Positions 26,011 through 34,793 of a DNA stretch of 64,000 nucleotides are shown here, piece after piece (the stretch's first letter is position 1; the number at the start of each line of letters is the position of its first letter). The stretch is from Chryseobacterium sp. YIM B08800 (GTDB taxonomy: Bacteria; Bacteroidota; Bacteroidia; Flavobacteriales; Weeksellaceae), in contig NZ_JAPDKN010000002.1 in assembly GCF_026163565.1 (NCBI RefSeq), forward strand, positions 124,001-188,000, written 5' to 3'. The notes beneath the pieces were generated by a model. The model was given only the letters and a program-made list of their open reading frames with translations. It did not search any database and was not told where the DNA came from. A program made the translations under genes and the position numbers.

Positions 26011-28161
26011 TTACTCAACAATCTTAAAATCGAGCTGTTTTTGAATTAAATTGGCTTTTACCACTTTAATCTGAACCTGATCTCCCAATTGATATCTGTT
26101 TCCTGTACGAGATCCATAAACAGCATGTGTAGCTTTATCATACGTGTAAGAATCATCCATCAAATCTCTCAATTTGATCAAACCTTCTGCACCGTTTTCA
26201 GGAATTTCTACCCAAAAGCCAAATTCAGCCACTCCGGAAATTACCCCTGTGAAAGTTTCTCCCAAATGTTTTTCCATGAATTTCACCTGCATAAATTTGA
26301 TAGAATCTCTTTCTGCATCGGCTGCCAAACGCTCCATTGCACTGCAGTGTTTTGCTTTTTCTTCCAATTCATTTCTGTCGGGAGATTTTCCTCCATCCAA
26401 ATAATGCTGCAACAATCTGTGGGCAAGCAAATCTGGATAACGACGGATAGGAGAGGTGAAGTGCGAATAATAATCGAATCCTAAACCATAGTGACCAATT
26501 GGCTCGGTAGAATAAACAGCTTTACTCATACTTCGCATCGCTAAAGTTTCGATCATATTTTCTTCGCCTTTTCCTTTTACATCTTTCAATAAGGTGTTTA
26601 AAGATTCAGCCACTTTTTTGGTGTTGGCAAGATCCATTTTGTATCCAAAAGTAGAAACGAAATCTCTTAAAGCTTCCAGTTTCGCAGGATCCGGATCGTC
26701 GTGAACTCTGTAAATAAAGGTATTTCCGTTTGGACTTCCTTTTTTAAGCGAAACAAATTCTGACACTTTTTTATTCGCCAAAAGCATAAATTCTTCAATC
26801 AGGTGATTAGAATCTTTACTGATTTTAAAGTAAACTCCAATCGGCTGATTATTTTCATCTAAATTGAATCTAACTTCACTTCTATCAAAAGTAATCGCAC
26901 CATTTTTGATACGACCTGCACGCATAATTTTAGCTAATCTGTCTAAAACATTGATCTCTTCCTGCAGATCTCCTTCTTTGGTTTCGATTCTTTCCTGAGC
27001 TTCCTCATAAGTGAATCTTCTGTCTGAATGAATAACCGTTCTTCCAAACCATTGTTTCTGAATTTCTGCATTGTCATTCAACTCAAAAACTGCAGAGAAA
27101 GTATATTTATCTTCATTCGGACGAAGAGAACAAACATCGTTACTCAAAACTTCCGGAAGCATCGGTACAACACGGTCTACCAAATAGACTGAAGTTGCTC
27201 TTTCGTAGGCTTCATCATCCAAAATAGTTCCGGGAACTACATAATGAGAAACGTCTGCAATGTGAACTCCAACTTCCCAGTTTCCATTTTCCAATTTGCG
27301 CATCGACAAGGCATCATCAAAATCTTTTGCATCTTTAGGATCTATCGTGAAAGTCAAAACATCACGCATATCCCAACGCTTTGCAGCTTCTTCATCGGTA
27401 ATTCTGCGATCGATTTTATCGGCATCTCTTTCCACTTCTTCAGGAAATTCGTACGGTAAACCGTATTCTGCAAGAATAGAGTGGATCTCTGTTTCATGAT
27501 CTCCCGGATTTCCTAAAACCTGTAAAATTTCTCCTTCAGGATTTTTGTCTCCAGGTTTCCATTCTGTCATTTTTACAACGACTTTATTGCCGTTTTCAGC
27601 ACCATTTATTTTTCCTTTCGGAATAAAAATATCGGTATTGATTGTCTTTTTATCACAAACTACAAACCCAAATTCTTTGTGAGGAACCAATTGAAAAGTT
27701 CCTACAAATTCTGATCTTTTTCTTTCTAAAACTTCCAAAACAGAACCTTCGAGTTTTTTACCTTTAAAATTGTAGGTAACAATTAAAACTTTATCGCCCT
27801 GTAAAGCGTCTTTCACATTTTTTGAATGAATGAAAATATCATCTTTCAGATTTTCTACTGCTACATAAGCATTTCCGCTTTGGTTGAAATCGATAATACC
27901 AGTTAAAGTGCCTTCAATATTAAGATTAATGCTGTATTTTCCTTTGTCGGTTTCTTTTATTCTTTGGTTTGCCAATAGTTTGTGCAAAGCCTGAATCACC
28001 ATCTCACGTTGTCTCGGATTTTTATGATCAATTCCGTCTGAGATTTGTTTGTAATTGTATACTTTAGTTTGGTTTTGATTCATAAATTTCATGATCAATC
28101 TTCCGATTTCCATTAATTTATGATCATTTTTCTGACTTATATATTTTTTCTTTTTTGCCAT
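26011..28161 (-). CDS. rnr: Ribonuclease R
   Basis: This 716-aa 3'-5' exoribonuclease has an N-terminal winged-helix region (1-80), cold-shock/OB domains (about 85-220), an RNB catalytic domain with DVLTFTIDPKDAKDFDDALS (metal-binding Asp cluster) near 270-290, and a C-terminal S1 domain (about 630-716, FTGVISGVAEFGFWVEI). It degrades structured RNA and matures rRNA. It stands alone, with its own terminator downstream. Confidence 0.97.
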   Translation of the reverse strand: MAKKKKYISQKNDHKLMEIGRLIMKFMNQNQTKVYNYKQISDGIDHKNPRQREMVIQALHKLLANQRIKETDKGKYSINLNIEGTLTGIIDFNQSGNAYVAVENLKDDIFIHSKNVKDALQGDKVLIVTYNFKGKKLEGSVLEVLERKRSEFVGTFQLVPHKEFGFVVCDKKTINTDIFIPKGKINGAENGNKVVVKMTEWKPGDKNPEGEILQVLGNPGDHETEIHSILAEYGLPYEFPEEVERDADKIDRRITDEEAAKRWDMRDVLTFTIDPKDAKDFDDALSMRKLENGNWEVGVHIADVSHYVVPGTILDDEAYERATSVYLVDRVVPMLPEVLSNDVCSLRPNEDKYTFSAVFELNDNAEIQKQWFGRTVIHSDRRFTYEEAQERIETKEGDLQEEINVLDRLAKIMRAGRIKNGAITFDRSEVRFNLDENNQPIGVYFKISKDSNHLIEEFMLLANKKVSEFVSLKKGSPNGNTFIYRVHDDPDPAKLEALRDFVSTFGYKMDLANTKKVAESLNTLLKDVKGKGEENMIETLAMRSMSKAVYSTEPIGHYGLGFDYYSHFTSPIRRYPDLLAHRLLQHYLDGGKSPDRNELEEKAKHCSAMERLAADAERDSIKFMQVKFMEKHLGETFTGVISGVAEFGFWVEIPENGAEGLIKLRDLMDDSYTYDKATHAVYGSRTGNRYQLGDQVQIKVVKANLIQKQLDFKIVE

Positions 28162-28306
28162 TTTTTAATTTGATTGTATAAAGATATTTCTTTTAGCTTG
28201 TAATTGGAAATATTTTGTTTTATTTCTAAGTTTTTATTTAATTTCTTGATGAAAATTATTTTAAATTATTCATCATCATTTTTTCGGATTATTATGCTTT
28301 TTGTTT

Positions 28307-29116
28307 TTATGGTAATTTCTTTTCTTCTAAAAAATTCCATTTTCCATCTTTGTATTGGTAAAGCAAATATCTTTTGCTGAGTTCTTTTTCACGATTTCCT
28401 AAAATGATCGTTACACCATAAATGCTCGAACTTTCACTTACAACAGGAAATATTTTCATATCAAGTTGAAGGTAATTCTGTGCAATTATTTTATTCTTGT
28501 CAAGGCTAATTTCTAAGCTTTTTGTTGGTTTTTTATGAGATGAATAATAAAATTCTTTCTTTTTATTATTTAAATCTCTGTAAATTCCTTTGTAAAAAGG
28601 CTCAATATTTCGTGTTTTAAGATAATTATTTTCATCCTTCATATTTTGTTCAAAAGACCAAAACGGGAATTCAATCAAAGGAATAATTATTTTATTATCA
28701 AAGAAATTTTGAATTTTTAAATAGCTATTTTTATTCCATACTTTTTCGAAAACGTCCTTATTAATATACTTTTCGTAATGTTTACATTTAAAAAAAGAAT
28801 CATTTCCGCAAGAAGATATTATTGTATTGTAATCAGGATTAAGTATTACAATTTTTCTTTCATCAGATTTTATTTTCTGAAATTCTTTTAGTTTTAAAAG
28901 CTCATCAAAAAGTGTTTCAAAATTAAGTTTCTGAAGCTCTTCAGACTGCTTTTCATAAAGTGCTTTTTCTTCATCATAGATTTTTTGACAATCTACTTTT
29001 CTTAGTCCTAAAATTACAACATCTTCAATTTTGTCATTGCTTACAGAATCTTTTTCCTGTGCTTGAAGGCATAGAAAACTTAATAACAAGAAAAATGAAA
29101 ATATAAATTTCTTCAA
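28307..29116 (-). CDS. Secreted protein of unknown function, 269 aa
   Basis: I do not recognise this protein. A signal peptide is clear (FIFSFFLLLSFLCLQAQ). The mature part is rich in Lys, Asn and Phe with several cysteines (DCQKIYD, SSCGND, FFKCKHYEK). The start is TTG at 29116: an in-frame stop lies two codons upstream, and there is no earlier in-frame ATG. Upstream (225 bp) there is a terminator for rpiB and an AT-rich stretch. Confidence 0.55.
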   Translation of the reverse strand: MKKFIFSFFLLLSFLCLQAQEKDSVSNDKIEDVVILGLRKVDCQKIYDEEKALYEKQSEELQKLNFETLFDELLKLKEFQKIKSDERKIVILNPDYNTIISSCGNDSFFKCKHYEKYINKDVFEKVWNKNSYLKIQNFFDNKIIIPLIEFPFWSFEQNMKDENNYLKTRNIEPFYKGIYRDLNNKKKEFYYSSHKKPTKSLEISLDKNKIIAQNYLQLDMKIFPVVSESSSIYGVTIILGNREKELSKRYLLYQYKDGKWNFLEEKKLP

Positions 29117-29286
29117 AAGTTAAATTTTTTTAATCATAACTTAATTTTCCATCTGAATTATTTACAATGGAAGTTTTAGCTAAATTTAAAACAAAAAAGT
29201 GGAGAAGGAGGGATAAACTTTCTTTAGAAACTCTGAAAATTTTTATGGAATCAACAGTTTGGTAATTGCTGTTGGACAGTGCAAAT

Positions 29287-29334
29287 ATATAAAATAAAAA
29301 ATAAATAAGGCTTGCAAATTGATTTACAAGCCTT
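29287..29334 (-). terminator. Terminator after rpiB
   Basis: On the minus strand AAGGCTTGTAAAT pairs with ATTTGCAAGCCTT with one mismatch (29307-29334), followed by a T-rich run. Confidence 0.75.
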
Positions 29335-29341
29335 TATCAAT

Positions 29342-29776
29342 TTAGCAGAATGCAATTTTGTCTACTCTGTTTTGGTGTCTTCCTCCTTCAAATTCTGTAT
29401 TTAAAAAAGTTTTTACAATTTCCAAAGCATATTCTTTAGCCACAAATCTTGCAGGTAATGCAACCATATTGGCATTGTTGTGTTGTTTAGATAAAGCCGC
29501 AATTTCCGGCATCCAAGAAAGTGCGCAACGAATTCCTTGGTGTTTATTAGCAGAAAGCTGTACGCCTTGTCCGCTTCCACAAACTAAAATTCCTAATTCA
29601 TTTTCTCCATTTTCAACAGAAGAAGCTGCTGGATGTACAAAATCAGGGTAATCTACACTTTCAAGAGAATGAGTTCCAAAATCTTGAATTTCATATTCAT
29701 CTTGTAACTGCTGTTTCAAATATTCTTTATATTCAAAACCTGCATGATCTGCTGCAATAGCAATTTTTCTTTTCAT
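29342..29776 (-). CDS. rpiB: Ribose-5-phosphate isomerase B
   Basis: This 144-aa protein has IAIAADHAGFEYK at the N-terminus and VDYPDFVHPAA, then the catalytic cysteine in GILVCGSGQGVQLSANK and RCALSW. It interconverts ribose-5-P and ribulose-5-P. The family is also called LacAB/RpiB. It is followed by a terminator and preceded by the DUF4139 gene. Confidence 0.96.
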   Translation of the reverse strand: MKRKIAIAADHAGFEYKEYLKQQLQDEYEIQDFGTHSLESVDYPDFVHPAASSVENGENELGILVCGSGQGVQLSANKHQGIRCALSWMPEIAALSKQHNNANMVALPARFVAKEYALEIVKTFLNTEFEGGRHQNRVDKIAFC

Positions 29777-29803
29777 TTTTTACTTTTAAATTTATTTTAC
29801 TTT

Positions 29804-31375
29804 TTATCTTATATCTGCAGTTATTAAATCTTTTGGCAAAGTTACGTTAAATCCGAATTTAATCTTCTTTGTTTCATTAGGTTTTATCTCAAAATTCCAA
29901 ATCAGGAAACCTGAGCTTTTATCATAGTCTGCATTATCCGGATTAATGGCATCTATTTTTATATTTTCTGCCACTGAAAGCGGGATCTGATCTTTCAATT
30001 CAAGCTTCACAGAAGTGTCTTTATTATTTTTAATAGTAATTTCGTAGAAATAATTTTCAAACTTTTCTTTTTCACCTAAATTTTTAGTTTCTTTTTTCAC
30101 CAACTCTCTTTTCGTAAGAATATTCGGATCACTTCCAAGACTAATCAGCATTTCGCTCGTTAATTGATTCGTATCAATATTTGCTGTACCAATTTGTACA
30201 TCTTCCATGAAAATATCTGCATTTCCAGGCAAGAAATTATATTGTGAATAGTCTTTTATAGAAGCCAGAAGGAAAGTTTTGTTTTCTAATTTTGTTGTCG
30301 TAAAATATTTATAATTAGTTGTTACTTCAAAGTTATTCAAATCTTCTGTTACTTCCACATCCGAAGGAAGCACTACATTTTTATCTAAAGAAATTTCTGT
30401 TTTCATCGTTCTTTGAGCAATTCGTGAATTTGATTCTCCCATTACTACATATTCAGCAACGCTGGAAGTTTTCGCATTACTCTTCGGTCTTTGAAATGCT
30501 TGATTGGAAACATAATAATCTCGCTCTGTTCTCAAAAACCAACGATCCAATTCGTAAGGTTTATCTTCTGAACTAAAACTTCCGTTGATTAATTTTATCG
30601 GAATATTTTTAAATTCCAAACCTGTATTTTGTTGAATTTTTGCTTTGTAAGAAATCTTCAATGGAGATTTTATTCCGTTTGATTTTATTACATAATAAGG
30701 TCGCCAATTCGCATTTTGAATTTGCTGATTGACTTCAAAATTAACTGTCTGCCTTTTATCACTTGCAATTTGGAGAACAATAATATTATTGTAAAATGCT
30801 TCATCATCTTTAGTTAGACCATATCTTTTATTCTCTAAAATTGACATTCTGGATTGGTTCTTTGCTATTCTCGCCTGAGCGTCTGTCTCATCTTTGTATA
30901 AATTTTTAAGAGTGGTTTGATTAAAATCAATCATTTTAAGAATTTCTGCAGAAGAAGGATTTCCCAATGTCTGATTTTTCTGAACAATTCCTATAGAATT
31001 TCTAGTCAGAGTCAGCTCCTGCTCAATCTTTTTGTTAGCATTTTTATAAAACTCAATGCTGTCATTTATAGGACCTATGTTTTTATTTTTACCCAGTTTT
31101 TCTGCGTAGTTACTATTATAGGTTTCGTAACGTAAAAGATTAATTTTTTTGTCTGGCTTAAAAGATGAAATATCCATTCCGCTGCTTCTCCCAAAGTCTT
31201 TGATGATAATGAAATTTTTTCCTTGAGCTACATCTGCCGAGAAAAAATGCTTGATAATTCCACCATTTGAATAAATTTTTACTTCTCTAATTTTTGAGGA
31301 GGTTGTAGTATAGTTTTCTTGTCCGAAACAATTGAAAACGATTAATACAAAAGACAATAAATTGATTTTCAGCAT
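29804..31375 (-). CDS. DUF4139 (mucoidy inhibitor MuiA-like) protein
   Basis: This 523-aa protein has a signal peptide (MLKINLLSFVLIVFNCFGQ). An N-terminal DUF4140-like strand-rich region is followed by a coiled coil (about 105-190), then a DUF4139 beta region (about 210-523, NANWRPYYVIKSNG, KIKFGFNVTLP at the end). Members are secreted or envelope proteins of unknown biochemistry. It is the last gene before the origin-like gap. Confidence 0.85.
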   Translation of the reverse strand: MLKINLLSFVLIVFNCFGQENYTTTSSKIREVKIYSNGGIIKHFFSADVAQGKNFIIIKDFGRSSGMDISSFKPDKKINLLRYETYNSNYAEKLGKNKNIGPINDSIEFYKNANKKIEQELTLTRNSIGIVQKNQTLGNPSSAEILKMIDFNQTTLKNLYKDETDAQARIAKNQSRMSILENKRYGLTKDDEAFYNNIIVLQIASDKRQTVNFEVNQQIQNANWRPYYVIKSNGIKSPLKISYKAKIQQNTGLEFKNIPIKLINGSFSSEDKPYELDRWFLRTERDYYVSNQAFQRPKSNAKTSSVAEYVVMGESNSRIAQRTMKTEISLDKNVVLPSDVEVTEDLNNFEVTTNYKYFTTTKLENKTFLLASIKDYSQYNFLPGNADIFMEDVQIGTANIDTNQLTSEMLISLGSDPNILTKRELVKKETKNLGEKEKFENYFYEITIKNNKDTSVKLELKDQIPLSVAENIKIDAINPDNADYDKSSGFLIWNFEIKPNETKKIKFGFNVTLPKDLITADIR

Positions 31376-31415
31376 ATTTTAAATTTTTATTTTCACTTTT
31401 TTTTGAATCTCATAA

Positions 31416-31840
31416 ATTGTTAGTTAGTTACTCACAAATTGTTAAGATCATTGTTAATAAGTGTGGAAAAGATTGTTAAAAATAATATTTTTTTTCTTCT
31501 GAAAAAGTTGTAATAGAAATTACTTCCTAATATTCGATTAAAAATTTTTAAAAACTTTTTTTAGAGTATTCCTTAGTTTTTCCATAAATCTGTTATCCAT
31601 AATCAGAATAGTGGAAAAGTTATCCATAATTGTTAGTAAGTAGCTGAAAAAACAGATTTTCAGCATTTTAAAATGTGAATTAAATCTGAGTTACGGATAA
31701 ATTAGATGTTATCAAGTTTTATCGTTAAAGTTATCCCCGAAACTCACAACACTCAACAACAGTATTCATTCTTTCTTTTAAAAAAAAAGATGATAGTGTT
31801 GATTGGTGGGTAAAGCTTTGTGGGGAATTTTTTGAAAACT
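31416..31840. other. Candidate replication origin (oriC) region
   Basis: A 613-bp gap upstream of pgk holds a cluster of DnaA-box-like 9-mers (consensus TTATCCACA): TGTGGAAAA at 31462-31470 (minus box TTTTCCACA), TTTTCCATA 31578-31586, TTATCCATA 31593-31601, AGTGGAAAA 31610-31618, TTATCCATA 31620-31628, TACGGATAA 31692-31700. Four ATTGTTA repeats at 31416, 31438, 31450 and 31472 are spaced 22, 12 and 22 bp, close to helical phasing, and a fifth lies at 31629. The DNA is very AT-rich. Two parS sites lie 3 to 5 kb away. The strand of most genes to the left (minus) fits. No dnaA gene is in the window. This is inference from sequence; GC skew was not computed. Confidence 0.55.
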
Positions 31841-31877
31841 TTTAAAAGATTCGATTTTTTGCGAGACTTTAAAATCT

Positions 31878-31885
31878 TACATTTG
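31878..31885 (+). promoter_or_regulatory. Bacteroidota -7 box upstream of pgk
   Basis: TACATTTG fits TAnnTTTG; the start codon is 103 bp further on. A TTG upstream is 16 nt away, shorter than ideal. The leader contains a TTTGAA-AA-TTCAAA dyad near 31926-31939. Confidence 0.5.
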
Positions 31886-31988
31886 TGAAACAAAATTTCA
31901 AAAGAATTTGTGAAATCGCTCCAGGTTTGAAAATTCAAATCTTGGTTTAGCGAGACGACTTCATTTGACAAAAAATATAGATTTACGT

Positions 31989-33179
31989 ATGAAAACAATC
32001 AATGATTTCAATTTCAAAGACAAAAAAGCTCTGGTAAGAGTAGATTTTAATGTTCCGCAGGACGATCAGCTGAAGGTAACCGATAATACTAGGATTGTAG
32101 CTGTAAAACCTACAGTAGATAAAATTCTTAAAGATGGGGGTTCTGTTATTTTAATGGCTCACTTGGGAAGACCAAAAGGAGAGGTTAAAGATGAGTTTTC
32201 TTTAAAACATATTGTAGATGAAGTCTCTAATGTATTGGGTCAGGAAGTAAAATTTGTCGATGAATGTGTAGGAGAGAAGGCTGAACAAGCTGCTTCTGAA
32301 CTTAAAGCAGGAGAAATCCTTTTGTTAGAGAATCTACGTTTTCATAATGAAGAAGAAAAAGGCGATGTTGCCTTTGCAGAAAAGCTTTCTAAGCTCGCCG
32401 ACGCTTATGTAAATGATGCGTTTGGTACAGCTCACAGAGCACATGCTTCAACTGCAGTAATCGCTCAGTTTTTTAATTCGACTAAATTTTTCGGTTTACT
32501 AATGGCTAAAGAGCTTCAGGCTATCGATAAAGTATTGAAGAGTGGTGAAAAACCAATTACCGCAATTCTTGGTGGTTCTAAAGTTTCAACTAAAATTACC
32601 ATTATAGAAAATATATTACCAGCAGTTGATAATTTAATTATTGGTGGTGGAATGGCATTTACATTCATTAAAGCTTTGGGTGGAAAAATTGGTACGTCAT
32701 TGGTTGAAGAAGATAAATTACCATTGGCTTTGGAAATTTTAGGAAAAGCTAAACAACATAATGTAAAAGTTTATCTTCCTTCAGACACTATTATTGCTGA
32801 AAGTTTTAATAATGACGCTGAAAGAAAAGAAGTTGATATTTATGAAATTCCTGAAGGATGGATGGGATTGGATGCAGGTGCAAAATCTAGAGATCAGTTT
32901 AATGATGTTTTACTAAATTCAAGAACTATTCTTTGGAATGGACCAATCGGTGTTTTTGAAATGTCTAATTTTTCTGGTGGAACTGTAGCTTTAGGTGATA
33001 GCATTGCTGAAGCTACAAAATTAGGAGCTTTCTCTTTAGTTGGAGGAGGAGACAGTGTAGCTTTCGTAAAACAATTCGGCTATGGAGAAAAAGTAAGTTA
33101 TGTTTCTACCGGAGGTGGAGCAATGCTTGAAAGTTTGGAAGGTCTGGAACTTCCTGGTGTTGCTGCAATCAACAACTAA
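31989..33179 (+). CDS. pgk: Phosphoglycerate kinase
   Basis: This 396-aa glycolytic enzyme is full length. Motifs are LVRVDFNVP near the start, RIVAVKPTV, LMAHLGRPKG, GTAHRAHAST, GGSKVSTKI, and the nucleotide-binding C-terminal GGGDSVAFVKQFG. It converts 1,3-bisphosphoglycerate and ADP to 3-phosphoglycerate and ATP. The open frame extends 8 codons upstream (MTKNIDLR); ATG 31989 (MKTINDF) matches family starts. Two strong hairpins follow the stop. Confidence 0.98.
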   Translation: MKTINDFNFKDKKALVRVDFNVPQDDQLKVTDNTRIVAVKPTVDKILKDGGSVILMAHLGRPKGEVKDEFSLKHIVDEVSNVLGQEVKFVDECVGEKAEQAASELKAGEILLLENLRFHNEEEKGDVAFAEKLSKLADAYVNDAFGTAHRAHASTAVIAQFFNSTKFFGLLMAKELQAIDKVLKSGEKPITAILGGSKVSTKITIIENILPAVDNLIIGGGMAFTFIKALGGKIGTSLVEEDKLPLALEILGKAKQHNVKVYLPSDTIIAESFNNDAERKEVDIYEIPEGWMGLDAGAKSRDQFNDVLLNSRTILWNGPIGVFEMSNFSGGTVALGDSIAEATKLGAFSLVGGGDSVAFVKQFGYGEKVSYVSTGGGAMLESLEGLELPGVAAINN

Positions 33180-33197
33180 ACTTTAAACAATATTTTC

Positions 33198-33232
33198 AAA
33201 GTCTGCTAAACAATAGCAGACTTTTTCCTTTT
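33198..33232 (+). terminator. First terminator after pgk
   Basis: AAAGTCTGCTA-AACAA-TAGCAGACTTT is an 11-bp perfect stem with a 5-nt loop, followed by TTTCCTTTTTT. Confidence 0.9.
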
Positions 33233-33235
33233 TTG

Positions 33236-33265
33236 AATATCCTCAAAACTATTGAGGATATTTTT
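33236..33265 (+). terminator. Second tandem hairpin after pgk
   Basis: AATATCCTCAA-AACTA-TTGAGGATATT is another 11-bp perfect stem, 4 bp after the first terminator, with a short T-run. Probably a backup terminator. Confidence 0.7.
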
Positions 33266-33318
33266 AAAAAAAATTTTGAGGTTTTCTGAAGCTGTTAGAC
33301 TGTGCTGTTGTCAATTTA

Positions 33319-33358
33319 AAAAAATCTACACGATTCTCAGAGGGTTTGTTTGAACTTT
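33319..33358. repeat. Post-pgk direct repeat, copy 1
   Basis: A-run, then CTACACGATTCTCAGAGGGT and TTGTTTGAACTTTCT. The 10-mer CGATTCTCAG (33331-33340) is identical in all three copies. Confidence 0.7.
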
Positions 33359-33439
33359 CTTTCAAAGATAAATTTTTCAAACTTATTTACTTTTCCATTT
33401 AGTGTTATTTTCTCTCTTCTATAGCGATCAATTACTAAT

Positions 33440-33485
33440 AAAAAAAATTCTGTGCGATTCTCAGAGGCATAGTTTGAGATTATAT
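33440..33485. repeat. Post-pgk direct repeat, copy 2
   Basis: A-run, then TCTGTGCGATTCTCAGAGGC and ATAGTTTGAGATTATATT. CGATTCTCAG is at 33455-33464, 124 bp after copy 1. Confidence 0.7.
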
Positions 33486-33590
33486 TCTATTTTTAAATTG
33501 AATTTTTTTTAATATTAAAATTTTAGATTATTGTTATTTTACCTTTTTCAATTTCTACTATTTTATATTTGCTGTAATGCATAAATTATT

Positions 33591-33638
33591 AATAAAAAAA
33601 ATATAGACGATTCTCAGACGGTTAGTTTAAAATAAATA
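33591..33638. repeat. Post-pgk direct repeat, copy 3
   Basis: AATAAAAAAAATATAGACGA continues with TTCTCAGACGGTTAGTTTAAA. CGATTCTCAG is at 33608-33617, 153 bp after copy 2. Copies 2 and 3 share a longer upstream match (ATTACTAATAAAAA vs ATTATTAATAAAAA). Confidence 0.7.
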
Positions 33639-33770
33639 GTAGTTTCTATTTTTATTATTTTCTGGAGTTATTAACAAGTTACTAATATTTTAAATCTTCA
33701 ATTTTGAAATTTTTGATTTTATAAAATATATGAGCTTAAAATTGAAAGTAGAGTAGGAGTACAAAAAATA

Positions 33771-33807
33771 AAAAAACTCGAAATTGTATCTCGAGTTTTT
33801 ATTTTTT
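33771..33807 (-). terminator. Terminator after the methyltransferase gene
   Basis: On the minus strand AAAAACTCGA pairs with TCGAGTTTTT around 9 nt, followed by T-rich DNA, about 50 bp beyond the stop of the minus-strand gene. Confidence 0.7.
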
Positions 33808-33858
33808 AAAGAAAAATGGTGAAAATCGACCTCTATAAATAGGTTAAAAATCGATTTT

Positions 33859-34680
33859 CTATTTTTTTTCGATAATGTATATCAAACTTGAAAATTCGTT
33901 AGAAAAAAGGGCGTTTATGTTAGAAATCGTTCCGTAGATTACTGCTTTTAGCCAAAATAAGGGTGATTTTTTGTATTTTTCGCTCAACATTGAGATGTAA
34001 TACGAATCTAGAATCAAAGGTTTGATTTTTCTGATTTTCCAGTTTGGTTTCTTTGCTATAAGATTTTCCATTCCTTTTTTTGAGAAATGATAGACATGTC
34101 TTGGTACGTCATAAGCTGCCCAAAATTCTTTATAATGTTTTGCATCATAAGAAGTAGGATTGGGAACGGCAATAATTAGTAACCCTTTTTCTTTTAATTT
34201 TTTGTTGAAAATTTCAAGCATCTCATCCTGATTTTCCACGTGTTCGAAAACATGCCAAAGCGTAATTGCATCTAAACTTAGATCTTCAATAGTATTAATA
34301 TTATCTAAAATTGTAGCTTTTGAAATTTTATTTTGCACAGCTTTTCTTGCATCTGCATTTGGTTCAAAACCGAAAACTTCAAAATCATTTTCTATATATT
34401 TTACAAATTCTCCTGCACCACAACCATAATCTAAAACTCTTGAACCTTTTTTTATTCTGTCTAAAAGAATTGTTTTTTTATACTGTAAATTGAATGATTG
34501 TAAAAATTTGTACAATTTTTCTTTTAAACTTCCAGAATCCTGATGATGAGATATGTAATCTTCACTTTCATAATATTTAGAAATATTCGATGGAATAGGG
34601 GAGGTTTTAAAAACTCCTTTTGTTTCTGTTTCTTTAATTTCAAATATTTCCTGAGAAAGAAAATGATCTTTTATTTTCAT
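33859..34680 (-). CDS. Class I SAM-dependent methyltransferase
   Basis: This 273-aa protein has the SAM-binding motif VLDYGCGAGEFVKYI near residue 80, an acidic strand end (FGFEPNADARK), and the WHVFEHVENQDEML motif typical of UbiE/methyltransf_23 proteins. The tail (about 220-273) is hydrophobic and could associate with the membrane. The substrate is unknown. It lies just past parS site 1 and is in the same direction as mnmG. Confidence 0.88.
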   Translation of the reverse strand: MKIKDHFLSQEIFEIKETETKGVFKTSPIPSNISKYYESEDYISHHQDSGSLKEKLYKFLQSFNLQYKKTILLDRIKKGSRVLDYGCGAGEFVKYIENDFEVFGFEPNADARKAVQNKISKATILDNINTIEDLSLDAITLWHVFEHVENQDEMLEIFNKKLKEKGLLIIAVPNPTSYDAKHYKEFWAAYDVPRHVYHFSKKGMENLIAKKPNWKIRKIKPLILDSYYISMLSEKYKKSPLFWLKAVIYGTISNINALFSNEFSSLIYIIEKK

Positions 34681-34769
34681 TTAGCTTATTTCTTTTAAAT
34701 TAAAAATTAAGATATTCAGAGTTTAAAATAACCTCATAAATACCTTAATTTTTGCTTTTATTTTATAAA

Positions 34770-34785
34770 TGTTTCACGTGAAACA
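34770..34785. promoter_or_regulatory. parS site 1 (ParB binding)
   Basis: TGTTTCACGTGAAACA is a perfect match to the bacterial parS consensus. The symmetry extends to 22 bp (34767-34788). It lies 8 bp beyond the mnmG stop codon. Confidence 0.9.
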
Positions 34786-34793
34786 TTTTGTAC

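Noticed and set aside
31753..31998. An 81-codon minus-strand frame in the origin-like gap
   Set aside because: It overlaps the pgk promoter and start, has poor composition, no recognisable motif, and lies among DnaA-box-like sites. Treated as a chance frame.
33319..33638. The post-pgk repeats as a CRISPR array
   Set aside because: There are only three copies, the spacing is 124 and 153 bp and irregular, repeats are degenerate outside a 10-bp core, and no cas genes are near.
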